From Petunia secreta (lineage: Eukaryota > Streptophyta > Magnoliopsida > Solanales > Solanaceae): DNA of 64,000 nucleotides. Positions 25,578 through 36,105 of this stretch are shown piece after piece. Every line of letters starts with the position of its first letter. Position 1 is the stretch's first letter. The position numbers and the translations under genes are program-made. The notes below the pieces were generated by a model. It worked only from the letters and a program-made list of their open reading frames with translations, did not search any database and was not told the DNA's origin. The DNA is taken from the NCBI GenBank assembly GCA_029990175.1, contig JARKIP010000011.1:9858001-9922000 (forward strand). Direction: 5' to 3'.

Positions 25578-25592
25578 GATGTTCAGAACATC
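25578..25592. promoter_or_regulatory. Perfect palindrome GATGTTC-A-GAACATC
   Basis: Seven-base arms with a one-base centre, in the intron between the DUF1985 exon and the cysteine-cluster exon. The function is unknown; it is one of the exact copies of the motif scattered through 23.2-45.6 kb. Confidence 0.6.
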
Positions 25593-25620
25593 TACATGAA
25601 GCACCATCAATTGACTCTAC

Positions 25621-25635
25621 GATGTTCGGAACATC
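25621..25635. promoter_or_regulatory. Perfect palindrome GATGTTC-G-GAACATC
   Basis: Second exact copy in the same intron, 43 bp after the first. Function unknown. Confidence 0.6.
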
Positions 25636-27517
25636 ATGGCTTGATGTTTTTGAACAACTCAACTTTGTCCCAAACAGCTTGGAAAAGCTTTTTAAAATTT
25701 ATTTGATATTTATTTAATGTTGTGGGGGTATATTAACATGTTCTTCACCCTTTCCTCATTCCTACTGATGATGAGCTGGAGATGGATTTTTATCAAAACA
25801 TTGTGCCATTTGAAGACTCTAAGGACGACTTTATGGATCCTTTTTGGGAAGTGTTGCCGGATGCTTCCAGCCTTGGTCTTGTTGGTGGCACTACAATTTG
25901 TATCTTCAAGAACAATCCTGCAACTCCTCCAAGACAAGTGATAGAAAGTAAAGCTAAGGAAGTAGAAATCGCGATGATGTTTGGAAGTTATTGGGAATAT
26001 AATGCAGAGAGAATTGATGACCTGCAAGATGTGAATATTGACATTGGAAACAAAGCTGATGGTGAGTTTGAAGTTGCTGGTATCACTGAAGTTGGTACAG
26101 TGAAGAGGAGCTCCAATTGCAGAGGCTGCAAATGTGATGAATGCAGCGGATGGAGGGAAGCAATGGAGCAAAAAATTTTGGCTTATGAGCAAAAGGCCAT
26201 GCCTTATGAGACAAATATTGTGGCTTTTGTGCAAAGCAAAGGTGATTCTTCTGGTGGAGATGGATTCGACATCTCCAAATGCAGCAGTTGCAATTGCAAA
26301 GATTGCAACGATTGGCGTAAAGGCATTAAGATGGAGATGGTGGCTATGCAAGAGACGATTAAGCAATTGAAGAGCAAAACAATTATAAAACCTGCAAAGG
26401 TTGTGAAATCACCACAAACAGAAGAGAAGAAGAAGCAGGAAGAAGTTGCTCTGAGGTTTCCGGTGGATATTTACAAGCCATTGAAGTGAAAAAAAGTGGA
26501 TGCTATGAACGCATTTATCAGAAAAAGGAAGCAACAAAAAGATGTTTTTTCTTGGATTACCGATGAATTTCAAGGATTTCAAAACGCTGATGGACAAGAA
26601 AGAGTGGCTGTGGGACATTGTAAGTTTATTTTTAACTATTTTTCTGAACTTCACATTGTTGTACGGAACATACTGAGTAAGTTCAGAACATCGTAATTAT
26701 GCTTTGAACAACTCACACATTTCTAACTTCTTATAGATTTCTAGAACATCGCACATTCGTTCTGAATATCGCGAGATGTTCGGAATGACATACCTTTCCT
26801 TCACTCACTTATACCCCAATTTATTTTTGTCTCTTATATGTTCTGCAATATGTTGAAGCTGTGATGACAATGATGCGGGAGAGGCATTTGAATTACCCCT
26901 ATCATTACGATCAAAGTGACCTCATTTTGGATATGGCATTATTGACAAACATGAAAAAATGCTACTACCAACTGGAAGTAGATGCGCAAGAAGATAAGCT
27001 ACCGCTTGATGTGGCGTTGAAGACGTATGAGTTTGATGATGATTTTCTGAAGTATGCAGATGAAAAGATACCCTACCCAGGGGGTAGGTGTTGGGCTGCT
27101 GTTAAGAAGATCTTTGCCGTCTTCAACATCAACGACAATCACTACGTGACGGTGGTGTTTGACATGGTTGAAGTGAAGGTTTGGGTGTATGATTGCAATC
27201 ATGGTGTTAATGATGATGAACACTTCTTGCCAATAATTATCTCCATTCTCTACATGTTCCCGATCCATGTCAAAAATTCTATGCTATTCAAAAACTTGGA
27301 TCCGAAGTGTAAGGAAGGAGATATGTGGTCGTTTGAGAAAGTGCCAAGATCACTTTTTCCACAAAATCTAACAGCAAAATCATGTGGAGTGTTCATGTTG
27401 ATGTACACTGAGCATCTTCTTACAAACACCCCCATGGGCAAAATTTGTGACAGTGAGGCTGATCGGTGGAGGCAACGTTTTGCCGTTTGTGTTTTTAATG
27501 GAAAAATGAAACCTTGA

Positions 27518-28002
27518 TTTGGGTATATGTAATATTAGGATAATCTTTTAACTTTTATTTTGATTATGTAATTAGGTATGGATGCTTTATTTTTTTAGCC
27601 AAGTAATAGCTTTTGATGTGCTTAAAAGGATAGCTTAATTAGTCACAATTTAAACAAACATTCAAATATATTGGTTAGTTGTTCAGCATTCAACAGAAAA
27701 TGACGTAGTAAAATTTAGACGATTATTAATGATGTTCCAGAACGACATATTGTTGTTCCTAAAAAATAATGGGATGTTCCGAACATTTGCAACATTTATT
27801 TAAGTTTACCCTGGAACGATAAAAAGTCGTTCTGAAACGATAAGTCGTTCCTTAATATAACCACTGATGTTACAAACGTCATTCAACTACTCCACTTATG
27901 TTCTTTAGAAAATACAAAATACATATTATATCGAGACACAAACGGCACAATAAAATAATAAACATATAAAATTATAATTAAAATAAACATAGGCAATCGA
28001 AC
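27518..28002. other. Spacer between the Ulp1 gene and the small minus-strand genes
   Basis: No gene. It holds at least five degenerate palindrome copies at about 27733-27865, including GATGTTCCAGAACGAC and GATGTTCCGAACATT. It is the 3' side of both convergent genes, so terminators are expected, but none can be pointed to. Confidence 0.6.
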
Positions 28003-28317
28003 TTAGGGTGCATGTTGTGGAGCTTGTGGTGGTGCTTCAGGTGGTGTTCCTGGTGGTGTGGAGTATGAGACATAATCAATTCCTTTTTCAGCAAGCAGCC
28101 CTTTAAACATTCTTTTCATCCTTTTTATGTCCCTTATGTAATCTTGGAAGAATTCCTCGAATTTGAATTTCCATTCCCACACTTCATACCTTAGTTGGTC
28201 CAAACCATCGTTCGAATTTTCAGATTCTGAATGTGAACTCGAGGAAGGAACTCTAGGCCATCTTGAACTCGATGCTCCTCTTATCAGTGCTCCCCTTGTT
28301 CTTGGTCTATGATGCAT
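28003..28317 (-). CDS. Small 104-codon protein A, unknown family
   Basis: Intact frame from ATG at 28317 (MHHRPRTRGALIRGASSSRW) to the stop at 28003. Residues 1-35 are basic and Ser-rich. The middle (DGLDQLRYEVWEWKFKFEEF, then YIRDIKRMKRMFKGLLAEKG) is charged and looks helical or coiled. The tail is Pro-rich (TPPGTPPEAPPQAP). The middle is clearly related to the protein at 28986-29300. A TATA box (TTATAAATACCC on the minus strand, about 28352-28362) lies about 40 bp before the ATG, implying a very short leader. Not recognised; no function assigned. An intact frame in decayed surroundings, plus a paralogue, argues that it is a real gene. Confidence 0.6.
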   Translation of the reverse strand: MHHRPRTRGALIRGASSSRWPRVPSSSSHSESENSNDGLDQLRYEVWEWKFKFEEFFQDYIRDIKRMKRMFKGLLAEKGIDYVSYSTPPGTPPEAPPQAPQHAP

Positions 28318-28805
28318 TTTGAAATATGTGGAATCGATGTGTGACTGTCGGGTATTTATAAGAGTAAAGTGCCAATCGACGAGTCTGTTGGGAATGGTTT
28401 TCTGGAAAGTGACTTTTGACGAAACTCGTAACCGTTATGTACTATTCAAACGAGGATGCAACTGCTAATTGTAACCGTTGTGCCTTTTTTGACTTTAACT
28501 TGATGTTCGGAACATTGACATATCGTTCGGGATATTGTCCGTATGTAATTATGTATGGATTACTTTTTTAGAAAATGAACAGAGCACATAAATTGTTCAT
28601 CATTTGTTCAGAACGACAAAATGGTGTTCCTCGCGTAAGTTTGATGTTCCAAACATGCATATCTCATTGTATAAAGGATGATGGTGTTTTAGAAAAACAC
28701 AGAAACGTTCTGAACATAACACTAGATGTTCTGAACATAAAGATGTTCTAAACAGATTGTACACTTATTTACAGGAACTAGTCAAACATATCCTTCATTG
28801 ATCAT

Positions 28806-28918
28806 CATTGTCAGCGTTTTACAAAAAGAATGCTATTTATATTAGCATTCAAACAAATAAACTGCACATCAAAGTCAGCGTTTTACAAAAGGAATGCTAG
28901 TTATAATAGCATTCAAAA
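28806..28918. repeat. Local direct duplication of about 55 bp
   Basis: GTCAGCGTTTTACAAAAAG...TAGCATTCAAA occurs twice (about 28809 and 28872), with AATGCTATTTATATTAGCATT and AATGCTAGTTATAATAGCATT forming short hairpins. It lies 3' of the small gene at 28986-29300. Confidence 0.8.
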
Positions 28919-28985
28919 AAAAAAAACTTGATGATAAACATTCAAAAAGAAGTTATATAATAAACATTAATATAAACATCCTAAT

Positions 28986-29300
28986 CTACGGTGAAGGTGA
29001 GGAGTAGAAGTCAAGGTAATGCATCCCCTTATCAGCAAGTACCCCTTTTATCATTTTTTTTATCCTTCGCACTTCCTTCTTCATCTTTTTGATGTAGCCA
29101 TGGAGGAAGATCTCGAACTGGAACTTCCAACCCCATACTTCAGCCCTAAGTTGTTCCAATCTGTCAATCGACCTTTCAGTTTGCGGTGAGTCTGGAAATG
29201 ATAATGCAACAGTAGTGTTTTGCCTAGACGTGGAGCCTCCTCTTGCCGTGGAGCCTCCTCTTGTCGTGGAGCCTCCTCTTGAAGATGGTTGACGAGCCAT
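28986..29300 (-). CDS. Small 104-codon protein B, paralogue of protein A
   Basis: Intact frame from ATG at 29300 (MARQPSSRGG) with a GGST(T/A/S)R repeat at residues 9-27, then IDRLEQLRAEVWGWKFQFEI, GYIKKMKKEVRRIKKMIKGV and LADKGMHYLDFYSSPSP. It aligns with protein A over about 55 residues (LEQLR-EVW-WKF-FE-F---YI, MIKGVLADKG against MFKGLLAEKG). Both are 104 residues. The TATA box TATAAATACTC (about 29400-29410, minus strand) lies about 100 bp upstream of the ATG, and the shared promoter-like module (29440-29615) lies beyond that. Function unknown; the basic coiled form would suit nucleic-acid or protein binding, which is only a guess. Confidence 0.6.
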   Translation of the reverse strand: MARQPSSRGGSTTRGGSTARGGSTSRQNTTVALSFPDSPQTERSIDRLEQLRAEVWGWKFQFEIFLHGYIKKMKKEVRRIKKMIKGVLADKGMHYLDFYSSPSP

Positions 29301-29439
29301 TTTTGTTGATGAATGGTTTGAATTGTTAGTTGATGAATGTGGATTGAAATGGTTCGAATTGTAAGTTGATGAATGTGGATTGAAATGGTTTGAATTATTG
29401 AGTATTTATAGGAGTAAAGAGAGGCAACTGAAATGTTTG

Positions 29440-29615
29440 TTTCGACGTGACTGGTCAGCAAATTGTATTGTAGCCATTTGGTGTATTGGTATTTGAGCGG
29501 TTTATATTGTAACCGTTTGTGTATTTCAAATTTTGAACATGTGGTTCGGAACGTTAGCCTATATAAGTATAATTCGTGTAACGTATCCTTGACAAGATGT
29601 TCCGAACATCATTGC
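29440..29615 (-). promoter_or_regulatory. Shared upstream module, copy 1
   Basis: Contains TTTGGTGTATTGGTATTTGAG, GTAACCGTTTGTGT, TTCGGAACGT, ATAAGTATAATTCGTGTAAC and CCTTGACAAGATGTTCCGAA in order. Homologous modules occur at 35104-35262 and 41880-42050. It precedes protein B on the minus strand. Confidence 0.65.
29596..29610. promoter_or_regulatory. Perfect palindrome GATGTTC-C-GAACATC
   Basis: Exact copy at the end of the shared upstream module, four bases before the CAACC target site of the inserted copia. Confidence 0.6.
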
Positions 29616-29619
29616 AACC

Positions 29620-30102
29620 TGAAGGATTATACACAATCCAAGAACATACAATTCGCACAGGGTCTAACATTATTTGTTTCACTAGTCGATGGTATAATCA
29701 CATGTTATAGAAACACGAACTACACAATATAGTTCACAGCCTAGTCGTACCTGAGTTACAGACGAAGTTCCAATTCGTAGAAGATCACTTCCATTATTCG
29801 TTGGAATCTTCTTCTTCACCATAATAGAAGAAGAAAGTCTTTTGACATAGAGAGGGAGAGTTTAGTTGTTTCTATTTTTCAGAGAAGGAAAAAGTACGCA
29901 GGGAAAAGTTAGAAGTTCCTAACAATTAGGACTTCTTTTATAGTTGATAGGAGACACAACTCTTCAAAACAAGTTTCCCAATAGTTGTGTCTTTTGCTAA
30001 TTTTTCCTTATATTATGATTTATATAACAAATATATAATCAAATATATTTGGACATGGATCCAGGTTGACCCACATGGGTGTTCCGAATCCTATTTCCAA
30101 CA
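29620..30102 (-). mobile_element. 3' LTR of the copia at 29620-35101
   Basis: 483 bp. The element strand starts TGTTGGAAATAGGATTCGG. The adjoining GAGTGGGAGA (30103-30112, element strand) is the polypurine tract. Confidence 0.92.
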
Positions 30103-33100
30103 TCTCCCACTCACGCATAGTGGGTCAACTCTCATTCTCAATCTGTAACATACATATATAACGACTAGACCGTGTGACCAGTGCATACTTCGAGAGCTTA
30201 GTTGCTATACATCTGTTAGGAATATATAGCATCTCGAATAACGGAACCTTGGAGTCGATTGTAGTATGCAGTACCCTAGATCATTTATCACACACATCTC
30301 TCTCACGATCTCTTTGTATTAATTTGAGTTCATCATTATGTTATTATGTTCTTGTCCCAAAGACAGACATAATGGGTGATCCAATGAACACAATTAATAT
30401 GATAATACTCAATGATATTTCTCGTCTCAAGAATCTCTTAATCTCAATCTAACTTGCTTTTCTAGAAATGTTCCGCCAGACCGAATCATCCATGATCTCT
30501 TGGCAACACTCTACGATAGCAAACACTAAATTGAATCTCGTGAAACTGATCAAAGACATGAGGGTACAAAGAAAGAAAATTACTAATAACTTTCAGGGCT
30601 TCACACGATAAGCAAGTAGAGATAAAACTTGTATCGCCCAGAGGTCACTTTATGCATACGTGGTATGAATCACGTATCACAGTATTGACTCATTTCCCAT
30701 GGAGCGTATGTCTTTCATAAATTAAATACTGTGTAGACGATAGTTCAGACAACTCATGTCTAACTTTGAGTTCACAAATCTACTCTTACATTTTATCCTT
30801 CAGAACTCACATCTGGCATTAAGACAGACTCACATTTAATCAAAATATGATTAACCAAAAAACAAGCGACATTCTTATTTTAAACTTTAACTTCAAGCTC
30901 TCTATTATTATCACCCCAGATAATAATAAGTTTATAATTGTTTCATCCCTATTAGTCACTTAGATAATAGAGGCGATTGCCTGTGCGAATAGGCCAATCT
31001 TTTTGTCTGTCCGACATACTTCAAATTTATGTACTAAACATAAAATATTTTATGTATATAAATCAACAAGATCAATTAATTTAGGCTGCAACTACATTAA
31101 CTTCAATAATGCAGATTTATGTGAACATGCTTGGGAAAAATTAAAGTATGAATACATCTACATCTACATCTACGCAAACTCAATACCTTCACATATCACT
31201 CATAAGCACTAAATTCTATGAGTTGCATTACCAGATCTATTTTCATATAATGCGTAGAGATGTATTTCATGTTCACTTTTATATGAACAAGTACAACCGT
31301 CTCTAACAAAATTATACTTATATCAATATGATTTGTCTTCTAATGATACTTGAGAATTTTGTGTAAGTTATTGAGACTTGACTATCACACTTGATTGTCA
31401 CTAAATCAATAGCAATATCTAACACACCCAAATTTATCATAAAGACATTTAAGCTAAATAGCTTCTTGCACAGTTGATGAAAGTGCTACAAATTCAGCTT
31501 TCATTGTGTTAAGGCTGATGATTATTTACTGCTATTTAACAATACACGACGCCATTGTTTAGCAAGGACAAACCCAAATTTAGATTTTCACTCATCTAAA
31601 TCACTTTCTAAATCATCGTAAGTATAGTCTTTGAGTTGTAGATCCTTTCCTTTACTTTACAAAGATAATCACATGTGCCTTTGAGATACCTCAGTATCCT
31701 TTAACTGCTTTCTAGTATTCCTTTTCTAAGTCAGATTGATATATGCTAACTAGAATAATAGATATCTAGCTTCACGAGACAAGTCATATTCTTATGGATT
31801 CACGAGGACACATCCTCCCACTTGAAACTTCACCTCTAGAAATAGGAGTATATATGGGCATGCAGTTTTGCATATTAAATCGTTTAAGAAAATTTCTTAA
31901 TATAAGTTTTTTTTTAAAGAGACAATAATCCCTTCAAACGATTTGAAATCTGAACTTCAAGAGCTAACCCATATCTGTTTTTATACTACCATCAGCCTTG
32001 CGCTAGTGAGAATCCACTTATTCCCACTGGCTTTAGACCCAAAGGTATATTAACCAATTCCAACTCTTGATTTGGTTTCATTAACTCCATTTCATCTTCT
32101 ATTGCTTAAACTATTTATCCTTAGCAGGGTATCAAGAGCCTCAATTACTTTTTTTAGCTCTTATACTTCTTATGGAGTAACTATATATGCTTCCCCTTCG
32201 ATCTCAAATCGACGATGGGGAAAATGCAGACGACTCATTCGTCGAGGTTGAGATTGATAAAATTGATATATCAATTGATAGTTACTCCTACTGGGACCAA
32301 CAATATTAAATAAATTCTTTTTGTCATTGTAGTGTTAATCGGAACAGATCCATCATCACCAAAGTGATTTTTACTCAAATTCATTTCACTGACAACAGCG
32401 GAAGCAATTTTGGTCCTCAGTTTCATGAAGAGACAAGTCTTGACCTATCTCACCCTACTTAGAAAAATATTAGCTAATAAATATGTAACATCATGTAATC
32501 CAAATTCAGTTACAATGCCACTATTTAGTTCACATATGAACTCATAAACCTTGAACTGAAATGTATCACAGAAAGATACAAGTCCTTCCCCTTGGAACTA
32601 GTTTTCCATATGGAGGAAAAATTTATGTACAAAAGCAGCACAAACCCAAAAAATATTGGGTTTTCCATATAAGTAACTAACTTAGAACAATTTCATAATT
32701 TGGATCACATATGTCATAATATACTAGCTACAATGGAATTTAATGCACTTTTATGAGACATCATAGACATATATAAAGTCTCAAGAGCTTCTTGCTCTTT
32801 TAGGATATACTGAATTTTGTTGTCACCATTAATACTTTGGTTAAATTGGGACAATAATCTCATAGCAATTGACATATTGATATAAACTAGTATAAACTTA
32901 TTGAGACAACTGTGTACTGTCTTAGGGTCTAAAATTCATATACATACTAATCCTTAAAATAATGTGATTATTTTATTTCACATTAGATTTGGAATCGAAA
33001 GTTCACTATATTCCCAATCATCATCTAAATTCTAATATTCCATTAATCTAACATAATCAATTATTAAAAGAACACCGGTCTTGAATTACTAAGATTAAGA

Positions 33101-34605
33101 CTAAATAAGCCAAAAATTCTATAACAGATATAGAAATAGCAATACCAAAGTGTATTCAAATATAGTGCCAGATAAACCACTATACTAATCAAAAGCCACC
33201 TTAACATAATTTTTTCGTAACACCTACAGAAAGAATTCAAACCACCACAACTATATATACACATATGTATAAGTATGTATATTATATATTCCCACCGTAC
33301 ATAAACTATGATGGCGATAAAATTTTACAAAATAAACTTTGGATATGGTAGTTGCTGACTTTTCAATATATCTTTATTAAGTGCATACTTGTTTTCACTA
33401 GCATTGTCCTTGGACAGAGTAAAGAACCCTTTCTTTCCACATAAGACAACTACTGTACCGATTATTAAAGTCAAAGAAGAGAAGGTGTATCATTTCCTTG
33501 AATAAGATGTTTTCTTCTTCAAAATTAAACTTTGAATTCACTCTTTTTACCCGGGAATCAATATCAAGGGACTTCTGTATTTTACAAGTATATACTTATG
33601 CAAATATATGTCACACAGACAATTGCACGATTTAAATGCACTTAGTCATTATTTCACTAAAACAAATGTAGAAAAAAAATACTATGGTAGCAAGGATATA
33701 CATATATAAACATACACAATTGTATATGTTAAGCGTTTGGTGTAGATAAAGGTTTCACCAAAAAATAACTTTGATTGTTGTGCTTAATCTTTCTATATAT
33801 TTCTTTTGTAACATATACAAAATAATATATCTTCACAAAATTAATATATATCTATATGTATAAAAATTATGAAAGTTTAAAAAAAAAAAAAAGCGCATGA
33901 ATCAGCTACATGATACTGTAAAACTTCAAGTACCAAAATATTGGTCTAAAGACCACGTGGGCTACACAAATGTGTCACCAAGTAATTTTATGTATCTCTG
34001 AAGGCAGTGTTGTGACTTGGGAATATTTCACCATTCACAAACAGTGAAAAATTATTTACGTTGTACATTACAAAGAACTTTCAGGTTCTCCAACTTAGGA
34101 TTTAAAATGAACCCAAAGTAAATTATGTTCCACACAGTGAATGTGCGCCGGTGCTACTTCATATTTCTCACTAATGGGTCACAAAGTCCTTTATTGGCAC
34201 CGGGAATAATATAAATTGTTGGAGAATTCAAACGAATAGGATCTGGGGCCTCACATAGAATATAGTTTATGGAGCTCTTCTCTTTTCCTTTTTTTTTTTT
34301 CTTTTTATTTAAAAAAGAAGTTCTTTGACAAAGCATGGCAAAACAAATTCAACGTTTGATGGTCCATCACAGAAGGCACCATTAGTGCCGTTACTAACGT
34401 TGACGAGGATTCCATCAGAATGGTCTCAACTTCATCACGTGTAGGGAAAGTTTACAACAAATCAGCAATTGTTACAATTGCTCGACAATTGTATTTACAA
34501 CGTCAAAAACATTAATGCCACAACATATTCGAAACCCACAGAGTACATAGCACATAATTTTCATCCTAACGGTGACACACACCGACTAGAAAACAAATAA
34601 TTCGA
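30103..34605 (-). pseudogene. Copia internal region, heavily decayed gag-pol
   Basis: No long open frame remains. On the minus strand, fragments of known domains can be read: integrase end (RRFEIEGEAYIVTP near 32200), reverse transcriptase end (FLKRFNMQNCMPIYTPISRG near 31840-31900) and RNase H (near 31440-31620, with KSKFGFVLAKQW and EAIW-like remnants). The 5' leader and gag region (about 33300-34600) is not readable. Stops occur every few tens of codons. Confidence 0.8.
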
Positions 34606-34617
34606 GCTCTGATACCA
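34606..34617 (-). other. Primer-binding site of the copia at 29620-35101
   Basis: TGGTATCAGAGC on the element strand, one base from the 5' LTR. Confidence 0.9.
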
Positions 34618-34618
34618 A

Positions 34619-35101
34619 TGAAGGATTATACACAATCCAAGAACATACAATTCGCACAGGGCCTAGCAGTATTTGTTTCACTAGTCGATAGTGTAATCAC
34701 ATATTTTAGAAACACGAACTACATTATATAGTTCATAGTCTAGTCGTACCTGAGTTACAGACGAAGTTCCAATTCGTAGAAGATCACTTCCATTATTCGT
34801 TGGTATCTTCTTCTTCACCATAATAGAAGAAGAAAGTCTTTTGACATAGAGAGGGAGAGTTTAGTTGTTTCTGTTTTTCAGAGAAGGAAAAAGTACGCAG
34901 GGAAAAGTTAGAAGTTCCTAACAATTAGGACTTCTTTTATAGTTGATAGGAGACACAACTCTTCAAAACAAGTTTCCCAATAGTTGTGTCTTTTGCTAAT
35001 TTTTCCGTATATTATGATTTATATAACAAATATATAATCAAATATATTTGGACATGGATCCGGGTTGACCCACATGGGTGTTCCGAATCATATTTCCAAC
35101 A
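34619..35101 (-). mobile_element. 5' LTR of the copia at 29620-35101
   Basis: 483 bp, same length as the LTR at 29620-30102, with both ends intact and flanked by CAACC. Confidence 0.92.
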
Positions 35102-35103
35102 CA

Positions 35104-35262
35104 ACCTTGCTGCAACCTAGTGCAGCTGTTTGGTGTATTGGTATTTGCAACTTGTATTATAGCCGTTTGTTTATTTTAATTTTTCAATATATAGTTCGGA
35201 CGTCATTGTACATAAGTATAATTCGCGTAACTTATCATTTACAAGGTGTTCCGGATATCCTT
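35104..35262 (+). promoter_or_regulatory. Shared upstream module, copy 2
   Basis: Carries TTTGGTGTATTGGTATTTGC, ATAGCCGTTTGT, GTTCGGACGTC, ATAAGTATAATTCGCGTAAC and AAGGTGTTCCGGATATC. It lies about 155 bp before the GRF gene on the plus strand, so it faces a gene as the other copies do. Confidence 0.6.
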
Positions 35263-35416
35263 TCGGTCTAGCCCAAACTCGTGATCAATTATTACATTGG
35301 GCGCGTGAACAATATTTATTTACCAACGGTAATAAAATATACCACCCAACACATTATATATCCGTTCATTATTTATCAAACCAGTTTACAAAAATAAATC
35401 AAACATCCAGATTAAA

Positions 35417-35844
35417 ATGTCTAGTAGATCCGTTAATAGTGGCAGTGTAGTACCATATTGTCGATGTGGAGATTATGCAAAGTTAACAAAATCGTGGACT
35501 CAAGTAAACTCAGGAATGAGGTTTTACGGATGCAAATATGGACAGGTTAGTTGATGGGTTTATTTTTTTCTTGTATTTATTTGTTTGTTGTATTTATTTT
35601 TTTCTTCAACTCTTGTATTTATTTTCTTCTTTTTGTGTAGGGAAATGGCTGCAACTACTTTAGATGGCATGATGAAGAGATGCCAGATCAAGCGAAGAGA
35701 GTAATATGTGGTCTACTTAAAAAGTTGAAAGCTGCTGAAGAAGAGAGGAAAGAGGCACGGTTATGGCAAAAAAAATTGGGTGTTGTGGTAGTGCTAATTG
35801 TTCTCATATTCTGTACTTGGATCAAGTGTTGGTTCATAGTTTAG
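35417..35844 (+). CDS. GRF-type zinc-finger protein with C-terminal membrane segment
   Basis: Two exons, 35417-35545 and 35641-35844, joined by a 95-bp intron (GACAG|GTTAGT ... TTTTTGTGTAG|GG), give an intact protein of 110 residues. Residues 13-53 form a GRF zinc finger: CRCGDY, then FYGCKYG, then GCNYFRWHD, with Cys15, Cys17, Cys39 and Cys46 or so as ligands. Residues 60-88 are a charged coiled segment (LLKKLKAAEEERKEARLWQ). Residues 90-110 are hydrophobic (GVVVVLIVLIFCTWIKCW), probably a tail-anchored membrane helix. Small GRF-finger proteins of this form are common near plant transposons. GRF fingers in other proteins bind single-stranded nucleic acid. The role here is unknown. Confidence 0.82.
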
Positions 35845-36105
35845 GTTCTATTTATTTCCACTTGTTATGTTTTGTGTACTAATGATCAAGAAATTTTATT
35901 TGAACTTATTATGTTGCCAAGTAAATTACCATTGTACCCTAAGTCGTTCCGCACGACTCACAACATATTTCAATCATATCGCTATATGTTCGGACATTTT
36001 GAAAAGCTATACGATGAAGATGGTAACAACAAAATGAGGGCGCTCCGAACGACAACTTAATGTGACAAACATCAACAGCATATTCAAAACAACTATGATA
36101 GATGA

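Larger units (their letters stand above)
22800..27517 (+). pseudogene. DUF1985 plus Ulp1-like cysteine protease gene, damaged
   Basis: Exon 1 (untranslated, about 22800-22943) has donor AAAG|GTAAAA; the acceptor TTTGCTTTGCAG is at 23370. A Lys/Pro-rich exon (from 23371) has a stop at about 23636 and then decays. A third exon after GTGCAG (24367) encodes DUF1985 (CFGPFLQLPEF, RFSLSEFALMTGLNCG, YPWGRMSFELT, GFPWAFMAWAHEAIP) to donor CCT|GTAAGT at 25504. It is one frame with stops at 24494-24496, about 24977 and about 25079. A Lys/Glu- then Ser/Pro-rich insert with a G14 run splits the domain. The next exon (about 25760-26619) has two cysteine clusters (CRGCKCDEC, CSSCNCKDC) and a stop at about 26487. 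The last exon (about 26852-27517) is open and encodes the C48/Ulp1 domain. Numbered from 26861, it keeps His94 (NDNHYVTVV), Asp111 (VYDCN), Gln168 and Cys175 (KSCGVFML). The expected activity is SUMO-type deconjugation, inferred from the family. Confidence 0.8.
29620..35101 (-). mobile_element. Complete-length but decayed Ty1/copia element
   Basis: A 5,482-bp element with the 5-bp duplication CAACC (29615-29619 and 35102-35106). The two 483-bp LTRs (TGAAGGATTATACACAATCC...TTTCCAACA on the plus strand) differ at about 16 positions by eye (3.3 %), so it is older than the element at 14357. It interrupts a shared upstream module of the large composite element. Confidence 0.93.

Noticed and set aside
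25578..25635. SOS-box-like or steroid-receptor-like sites
   Set aside because: The dyad superficially resembles bacterial LexA boxes and hormone response elements, but those systems do not apply to a plant transposon; only the palindrome itself is reported.
33064..33264. Small minus-strand frame in the copia internal region
   Set aside because: It lies in the decayed leader/gag region of the copia and matches no copia domain.
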